64,000 nucleotides of DNA from JACVRW01 sp963808545 (GTDB lineage Bacteria; Actinomycetota; Thermoleophilia; Solirubrobacterales; Thermoleophilaceae), in assembly GCA_963808545.1 (NCBI GenBank), contig CAWEGB010000006.1, positions 434,001 through 498,000 of the forward strand. The letters run 5' to 3'. This document shows, one piece after another, positions 57,769 to 64,000 of the stretch. Below the pieces are notes generated by a model, which had not been told where the DNA came from, searched no databases, and was given only the letters and a program-made list of their open reading frames with translations. Each line of letters begins with the position of its first letter. The stretch's first letter is position 1. The position numbers and the translations under genes are program-made.

Positions 57769-58736
57769 CCACCGCCGAGGCCAGCGCGCCCGCCACGTCC
57801 GGCTCGCCGGAGCGCCAGACCGAGGGGCGCAAGGGACTGAGCACCAAGGCCAAGGTCTTCATCGGCATCGGCATCTATCTGGGCGTGGCCGTGCTGCTCT
57901 ACCTCGTGTTCGGCAGCGACGGCGAGAACACCGAGTTCCAGCCTCAGGAGGAGTTTCGCCTCGAGCCCTGGATCGAGCTGAAGGTCGGCGGGCTCGACCT
58001 CTCGTTCAACAAGGCCGTGCTCTACCTGCTGCTCACCTGCATCCTCACCGTGGGCACGATGACCTACATCGCGCGCCGGATGCAGGACAAGCCCAACCGC
58101 ACGCAGACGATCATCGAGGGCGCCTACGACCTCACCCACACCCAGATCACCAGGAACAACATGCCCGAGGAGGCCGCGGCCAAGTGGTTTCCGTTCGTGG
58201 CCTCTCTGTTCTTCTTCATCTGGTTCTCGAACATGCTCGGCTACATCCCGCTGCCGGTGAACGACCACGAGACGATCGACGTCTTCGGGCTCGACTTCCC
58301 CGCCTTCGCCCTCTACGCCGCCACGGCCAACCTGTCGATCCCGCTCGTGCTGACCCTCACCGTGTTCTTCATCTACCAGGTGGAGGGCGTGCGCCGCCAC
58401 GGCTTCGTCAAGTACCTGAAGGGCTGGCTCCCCGCCGGGGTCACCGGCGCCGCCGCCGTACCGATCTTCATCATCGAGGTGATCTCACAGTTCGTGCGGA
58501 TCATCTCGCTCTCCGTTCGTCTGTTCGCCAACATCCTCGCCGGCCACCTGCTCATCCTGTTCATGGGCGGAGGGCTGGCGGTGCTGCTCGGCATCACCGC
58601 GCTCGGCTGGATCACCCTGCCGATGGCGGTCGCCTTCTTCATCTTCGAGGTGGGGCTGGTGGCCACCCTGCAGGCCTTCATCTTCGCCACGCTCACATCC
58701 ATCTACTTCGGCGAGGCAAGCGCCGGTGGTCACTAA
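57765..58736 (+). CDS. atpB: ATP synthase subunit a
   Basis: 323 residues from GTG 57765. Integral stator subunit forming the proton half-channels. An unusually long Ser/Thr/Lys-rich N-terminus (about 30 residues) precedes the first helix KVFIGIGIYLGVAVLLYLVFG. The key motif ISLSVRLFANILAGHLLI contains the essential Arg. FFFIWFSNMLGYIPLP and the final helix pair (ALGWITLPMAVAFFIFEVGLVATLQAFIFATL) are typical. Nine nucleotides and AAGGAGG separate it from atpE. Confidence 0.94.
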   Translation: MTTAEASAPATSGSPERQTEGRKGLSTKAKVFIGIGIYLGVAVLLYLVFGSDGENTEFQPQEEFRLEPWIELKVGGLDLSFNKAVLYLLLTCILTVGTMTYIARRMQDKPNRTQTIIEGAYDLTHTQITRNNMPEEAAAKWFPFVASLFFFIWFSNMLGYIPLPVNDHETIDVFGLDFPAFALYAATANLSIPLVLTLTVFFIYQVEGVRRHGFVKYLKGWLPAGVTGAAAVPIFIIEVISQFVRIISLSVRLFANILAGHLLILFMGGGLAVLLGITALGWITLPMAVAFFIFEVGLVATLQAFIFATLTSIYFGEASAGGH

Positions 58737-58745
58737 GGAGGATCC

Positions 58746-59012
58746 ATGGATCTCGCAGTGTTGATTCCAATCGCCCAGGCGGCCGACCCCACGGACGGTC
58801 TCAAGGCGATCGCACTCGGCGTCGGCGCCGGGCTCGGCACGATCGGCCCGGGCATCGGCGTGGGCTACATCTTCGGCAAGGTGATCGAGTCGGTCACCCG
58901 CCAGCCCGAGATGCGTGAGGAGATCACGAGCATTCAGTGGCTCGGCTTCGCCCTCACCGAGGCGATCGTGTTCTACGCCTTCATCTTCGGCCTGATCGCC
59001 TTCTTCCTCTAG
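58746..59012 (+). CDS. atpE: ATP synthase subunit c
   Basis: 88 residues, AAGGAGG before ATG 58746. Rotor-ring hairpin: helix 1 GLKAIALGVGAGLGTIGPGIGVGYIFG with the GxGxGxG packing motif, polar loop ESVTRQPEM, helix 2 QWLGFALTEAIVFYAFIFGLIAFFL with the ion-binding Glu. There is no Ser/Thr directly after the Glu and no Gln in helix 1, so proton rather than sodium coupling is expected. atpF starts immediately after its stop. Confidence 0.96.
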   Translation: MDLAVLIPIAQAADPTDGLKAIALGVGAGLGTIGPGIGVGYIFGKVIESVTRQPEMREEITSIQWLGFALTEAIVFYAFIFGLIAFFL

Positions 59013-59594
59013 GTGGACGGCCTGCGCAACATCCTGCTGCTGGCGGCCACCGAGGAGGAGGGCGGCGGCAGCTTCCTGGTCAGCCCCAACGTGGGGCTGA
59101 TGATCTGGACGCTGCTCGCGTTCGGCGCGACGCTGTTCCTGCTGAACAAGCTCGCCTTCCCGCGTATCGCGGAGGCCCTCGACCGGCGCCGCCAGGCCAT
59201 CGAGGACTCGATCGCGTCCGCGGAGCGCTCCCGGGCCGAGGCCGACGAGCTGCTCGAGGAATACCGCGCCCGGCTGCGCGAGGCACGCGAGCAGGCTGAC
59301 GACATCGTGGTGCGCGCCCGCAAGGCCGGCGAGGCCGTGGAGGACCAGGCCAAGGTGGATGCCACCAAGCAGCGCGAGCAGCTGATGGCCCAGGCCCGGC
59401 GCGACATCGAGACCGAGACCCGCCGCGCGCTCGAGGAGATCCGGCGCGAGGTGGCCGACCTCACCGTGACGGCCACCGAGAAGGTCACGCGCAAGTCCCT
59501 GACCCCCGAGGACCACCGCCGCCTGATCGACGACGCCCTCGACGAGGTGGACTTCTCCGCCCTCGCCGGCACGCAGGGGAGCCGCGGCCAATAA
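59013..59594 (+). CDS. atpF: ATP synthase subunit b
   Basis: 193 residues from the GTG abutting the atpE stop. One N-terminal membrane helix (NVGLMIWTLLAFGATLFLLNKLAF) is followed by a long Arg/Glu/Ala coiled coil (ALDRRRQAIEDSIASAERSRAEADELLEEYR split over residues of about 55-85, then to about 165) forming the peripheral stalk. It is not fused to delta as in mycobacteria. The next gene, atpH, starts only after an unusual 163-nt gap. Confidence 0.92.
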   Translation: MDGLRNILLLAATEEEGGGSFLVSPNVGLMIWTLLAFGATLFLLNKLAFPRIAEALDRRRQAIEDSIASAERSRAEADELLEEYRARLREAREQADDIVVRARKAGEAVEDQAKVDATKQREQLMAQARRDIETETRRALEEIRREVADLTVTATEKVTRKSLTPEDHRRLIDDALDEVDFSALAGTQGSRGQ

Positions 59595-59757
59595 TGGTGG
59601 TCGCCTCCTCGATCACGCCCGCGTTCGGCGGCTGCGAACCTTCGCCTGACGCCACCCGCGATGCTCGCCAATGCGCTGCATTGACTGCGCTCGCGCGCGT
59701 CGCCAGGCTCGGTTCTCGCTCGCCGAGCCACGACCGTGCTCTCGGAGGAGACCACTG
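59595..59757 (+). other. Unexplained 163-nt gap inside the atp operon
   Basis: Between atpF and atpH, where neighbours usually touch. It has small dyads GCGAA-CC-TTCGC and CAATGC-GCT-GCATTG (59669-59683), a CGCGCGCG run, and GGAGGAG just before atpH. No convincing small protein: the in-frame extensions are not conserved-looking. It could be an mRNA processing or attenuation element, or an inserted repeat. Confidence 0.4.
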
Positions 59758-60291
59758 ATGGAAGAGATCGCCGAGGTCTACGCGCGGGCGCTGTTCGACG
59801 CCGCCCAGGAGAACGACGCGCTCGACCGCGTGCACGACGAGCTCGGCGAGTTCGCGGATGCCCTCGACAGCGATAGCAACCTGCAGATCTTCCTGTTCTC
59901 GCCCTACTTCTCGTCCGAGGAGAAGAAGGACGGCGTGGCCCGCATCGTCAGCGACGCGGACGAGCGCCTGGTCAACTTCCTCGAGCTGCTGGCGGAGCGC
60001 CATCGCATGCCCGCGCTGTTTCGCATCCGCCGGCAGTTCGACGCCATGTGGGCGGAGGAGAACCAGCTGCTGGAGGTGTCGGTCACGAGCGCGACCGAGC
60101 TCGACCCGGCTGTGGTCGAGGACATCGGAAAGCAGATCGAGAAGCAGACCGGCCGAAAGGTCGAGCTGGCGAGCACCGTCGATCCCGACGTGCTCGGCGG
60201 CCTGAAGCTGCAGGTGGGCAACATGGTGCTCGACGCCACCATCCGCCAGAGACTTGAAACGTTGAGAAAGCAAGTGGCCAAGGCCGCCTAG
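59758..60291 (+). CDS. atpH: ATP synthase subunit delta
   Basis: 177 residues from ATG 59758 (GGAGGAG upstream). OSCP-type stalk subunit joining b to the F1 head. VYARALFDAAQENDAL at the N-terminus, RIVSDADERLVNFLELLAERHRM in the middle, and the C-terminal signature QTGRKVELASTVDPDVLGGLKLQVGNMVLDATI. Upstream in-frame sequence from 59671 is ruled out as the gap is not conserved-looking. atpA starts 21 nt downstream. Confidence 0.93.
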   Translation: MEEIAEVYARALFDAAQENDALDRVHDELGEFADALDSDSNLQIFLFSPYFSSEEKKDGVARIVSDADERLVNFLELLAERHRMPALFRIRRQFDAMWAEENQLLEVSVTSATELDPAVVEDIGKQIEKQTGRKVELASTVDPDVLGGLKLQVGNMVLDATIRQRLETLRKQVAKAA

Positions 60292-60312
60292 GCCGCGAAG
60301 GAGTTCTTCCCA

Positions 60313-62018
<1,706 letters not shown>

Positions 62019-62019
<1 letters not shown>

Positions 62020-62936
62020 TGGCCAACCTGAAGGACATCCGCGGCCGCATCAGCTCGGTCAAGAACATCCGCAAGATCACGCGCGCGATGGAGATGATCT
62101 CGGCGGCGCGCCTGCGCAAGGCCGAGCAGCGGATCGAGCACCTGCGGCCGTACGCCGACGCCATCCGACGCATGACCGCGCGCGCCTCCCAGGCGGCGGA
62201 CAGCATCCCGAACCTGCCTGTGCTCGAGGAACGCGAGGAGATCTCGACGGTGGGCATCCTGCTCGTCACCGGCGACCGCGGCCTGGCCGGTCCCTTCAAC
62301 TCCCAGATCGTGCGCGCCGGCAACCGGCGCGCGGCCGAGCTGCGCAACGACGGCAAGCGGGTGCTCTGGTACGCGGTGGGGCGGCGGGGCGTCTCCTCGC
62401 TGGAGTTCCGCCAGCTCGAGCTGGGCGGGTCCTGGACGGGTTTCACCGACCGACCGGCATTCGCCGACGCCCGCACGGTGGCCGGCGGCCTCACCTCGGC
62501 CTACGTCGACGAGAAGGTCGACCAGGTCGAGGTCATCTACAACGGATACATCTCGCCGGTCAACCAGGAGGTGCGGCAGGAGACGCTGCTGCCGCTCCAG
62601 CGCGCCGACGTTATCGAGCAGGACGAGGACGAGGACGCTGAAGACGGCGGAGATGGCGAGGAGCGCGAGCACACGCGCGCCCTGTGGATCTACGAGCCCG
62701 GTCCCGAGGAGATCCTCGTGCGGCTGGTGCACGACTACGTGGAGATCTCGATCTATCGCGCGATGCTCGAATCCACCGCCTCCGAGCACGGCGCTCGCAT
62801 GAGCGCCATGCGCAACGCATCGGACAACGCCGGGGACCTGATCGACGACCTGACCCTGGCCGCCAACCGCCAGCGCCAGGCCGAGATCACCCAGGAGATC
62901 ATGGAAGTGGTGGCCGGCGCCGAGGGACTTCGCTAG
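62019..62936 (+). CDS. atpG: ATP synthase subunit gamma
   Basis: 305 residues from GTG 62019 (TAGTG overlap with atpA). Central rotor shaft: N-terminal coil KDIRGRISSVKNIRKITRAMEMISAARLRKAE split over residues 5-40, VTGDRGLAGPFNSQ, and the C-terminal SEHGARMSAMRNASDNAGDLIDDLTLAANRQRQAEITQEI. An acidic insert (IEQDEDEDAEDGGDGEERE) near residue 205 is unusual; mycobacterial gamma has a different loop at another place. Confidence 0.95.
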
Positions 62937-62972
62937 CCCGACACGACCGCAGTTCAAGGAGAAACGAACCCA

Positions 62973-64000
62973 GTGGAAGCAGCAACACAGACGTCGGAGC
63001 AGAAGAGCGACGGCGACCAGAACTCCGGCACCGTCGAGGAGGTCCAGGGAGTCGTCGTGGAGGTCGCCTTCCCGGCCGGCCACCTGCCCGAGATCTACAA
63101 CGCGCTCGAGATCGAGCTCGACGAGGCGCAGGAGGAGGACAACGCCACCCGGCTCGTGCTCGAGGTGCAGCAGCACCTCGGCGACGACCGCATCCGGGCG
63201 GTGGCCATGGACGCCACCGACGGCCTGGCGCGCGGCACGAAGGTGATCGACACCGGCGGGCCGATCACGGTGCCCGTGGGCGAGGGCGTGCTGGGCCGCA
63301 TCTTCAATCTCCTCGGTGATCCGATCGACGAGAAGGGCGACGTGGACATCGAGGAGCGCTGGCCGATCCACCGACCCGCGCCGAGCGTGGAGGACCTGAC
63401 CCCCACGCGTGAGCTCTTCGAGACCGGCATCAAGGTCGTGGACCTGCTCGCGCCCTACGCCAAGGGCGGCAAGGTTGGCCTGTTCGGCGGCGCGGGCGTG
63501 GGCAAGACCGTGCTCATCCAGGAGCTGATCAACAACATCGCCCAGGAGCACGGCGGCCTCTCGGCCTTCTGCGGCGTGGGCGAGCGCTCCCGCGAGGGCA
63601 ACGACCTCTGGCTCGAGATGACCGAGTCGGGCGTGATCGACAAGACCATGCTCGTGTTCGGCCAGATGAACGAGCCGCCCGGGGCGCGCATGCGCGTGGC
63701 CCTGTCGGGCCTGACCATGGCGGAGTACTTCCGTGAGCAGGGCGGCCAGGACGTGCTGCTGTTCATCGACAACATCTTCCGTTTCGTGCAGGCGGGCTCC
63801 GAGGTGTCGGCGCTGCTCGGCCGGATGCCTTCGCAGGTGGGCTACCAGCCCACGCTCGAGACGGAGATGGGCCAGTTGCAGGAGCGGATCACGTCGACCC
63901 GCCAGGGCTCGGTCACCTCGATCCAGGCCATCTACGTGCCGGCCGACGACCTGACCGACCCGGCACCCGCATCGGTGTTCGCGCACCTCAACTCCACCAC
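62973..64000 (+). CDS. atpD: ATP synthase subunit beta, truncated by the window edge
   Basis: The first 342 codons from GTG 62973, after AAGGAG 12 nt upstream. Catalytic F1 subunit. Walker A GLFGGAGVGKTVLIQEL, catalytic GVGERSREGNDLW (the Glu), Walker B VLLFIDNIFRFVQAGSEVSALLGR and the TLETEMGQLQERIT segment are present. The reading continues past the edge at LTDPAPASVFAHLNSTT with no stop. A disordered 20-residue N-terminal lead (TQTSEQKSDGDQNSG) precedes the beta-barrel. Confidence 0.96.
   Translation, partial: MEAATQTSEQKSDGDQNSGTVEEVQGVVVEVAFPAGHLPEIYNALEIELDEAQEEDNATRLVLEVQQHLGDDRIRAVAMDATDGLARGTKVIDTGGPITVPVGEGVLGRIFNLLGDPIDEKGDVDIEERWPIHRPAPSVEDLTPTRELFETGIKVVDLLAPYAKGGKVGLFGGAGVGKTVLIQELINNIAQEHGGLSAFCGVGERSREGNDLWLEMTESGVIDKTMLVFGQMNEPPGARMRVALSGLTMAEYFREQGGQDVLLFIDNIFRFVQAGSEVSALLGRMPSQVGYQPTLETEMGQLQERITSTRQGSVTSIQAIYVPADDLTDPAPASVFAHLNST

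Overview
The window is about 70% G+C, coding-dense DNA from a free-living actinobacterium. The best guess is class Thermoleophilia (Solirubrobacterales or Gaiellales type). This rests on the mycobacterial-type order rpmE - prfA - prmC - tsaC - wecA - atp, the Rv2578c-type radical SAM protein, the DUF1385 gene beside rpmE, the group 1h [NiFe] hydrogenase, and many start codons lying 6-10 nt behind a TANNNT -10 box (leaderless mRNAs). The lineage call is inference; no rRNA gene is present.

Layout. 1-2.6 kb: a xylose-type sugar ABC transporter (ATPase start, binding protein) and its ROK regulator, all on the minus strand. 2.7-9 kb: two pilin-like membrane proteins in tandem (the second carries a Vps62-like domain), a patatin lipase, an acyl-CoA synthetase, a membrane-anchored coiled-coil protein and a glutathione-independent formaldehyde dehydrogenase. 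9-16.9 kb: an Rpf-like cell-wall hydrolase behind a perfect CRP-type site, leucyl aminopeptidase, thiolase, an AraC/VOC pair, a secreted Ig-like protein, an LPNTG-tagged blue-copper protein and a B12-binding protein. 17-20.5 kb: etfB-etfA-etfQO behind a promoter-embedded palindrome. 20.6-27.6 kb: a membrane protein, an indel-ridden MFS/methyltransferase pair and a divergent 1,150-residue SARP/AAA/TPR regulator.

27.6-57 kb: the conserved translation/cell-envelope block (rpmE, DUF1385 ... prfA, prmC, tsaC, glyA, wecA). It is split by about 17 kb whose core is one 14-kb operon (33.25-47.38 kb). That operon encodes a group 1h high-affinity [NiFe] hydrogenase, a NifU/Rieske-like Fe-S protein, three conserved proteins of unknown function, the maturation protease, HypA-F, a second HypC-like protein and a double-SIS protein. 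A divergent Crp/Fnr-type regulator and a tandem GTTG-N5-CAAC operator sit at its head. After wecA comes a radical SAM protein interrupted by a LAGLIDADG intein exactly inside its CxxxCxxC iron-sulfur motif, then YjbQ and a degenerate GGDEF protein. 57.2-64 kb: the ATP synthase operon atpI-B-E-F-H-A-G-D (atpD runs off the end), headed by an MtrA/PhoP-like 11-bp direct repeat overlapping the -35 region.

Working together. Beta-oxidation and acyl-CoA genes (fadD, thiolase, ETF/ETF-QO), H2 oxidation and ATP synthase all feed the quinone/proton-motive system. Rpf and H2 scavenging suggest a lifestyle of persistence under starvation (inference).

Quality. At least eight genes carry apparent single-base indels (xylF, ROK, thiolase, MFS, methyltransferase, SARP regulator, CARDB-like protein, probably hypE), densest at 21.8-24.5 kb. 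Most look like assembly or sequencing errors, because the protein reads on intact in another frame. The AlkD-like remnant at 49.9 kb is a real fragment. No CRISPR array, insertion sequence, tRNA or rRNA gene was seen. No gene-free stretch longer than 300 bases remains.
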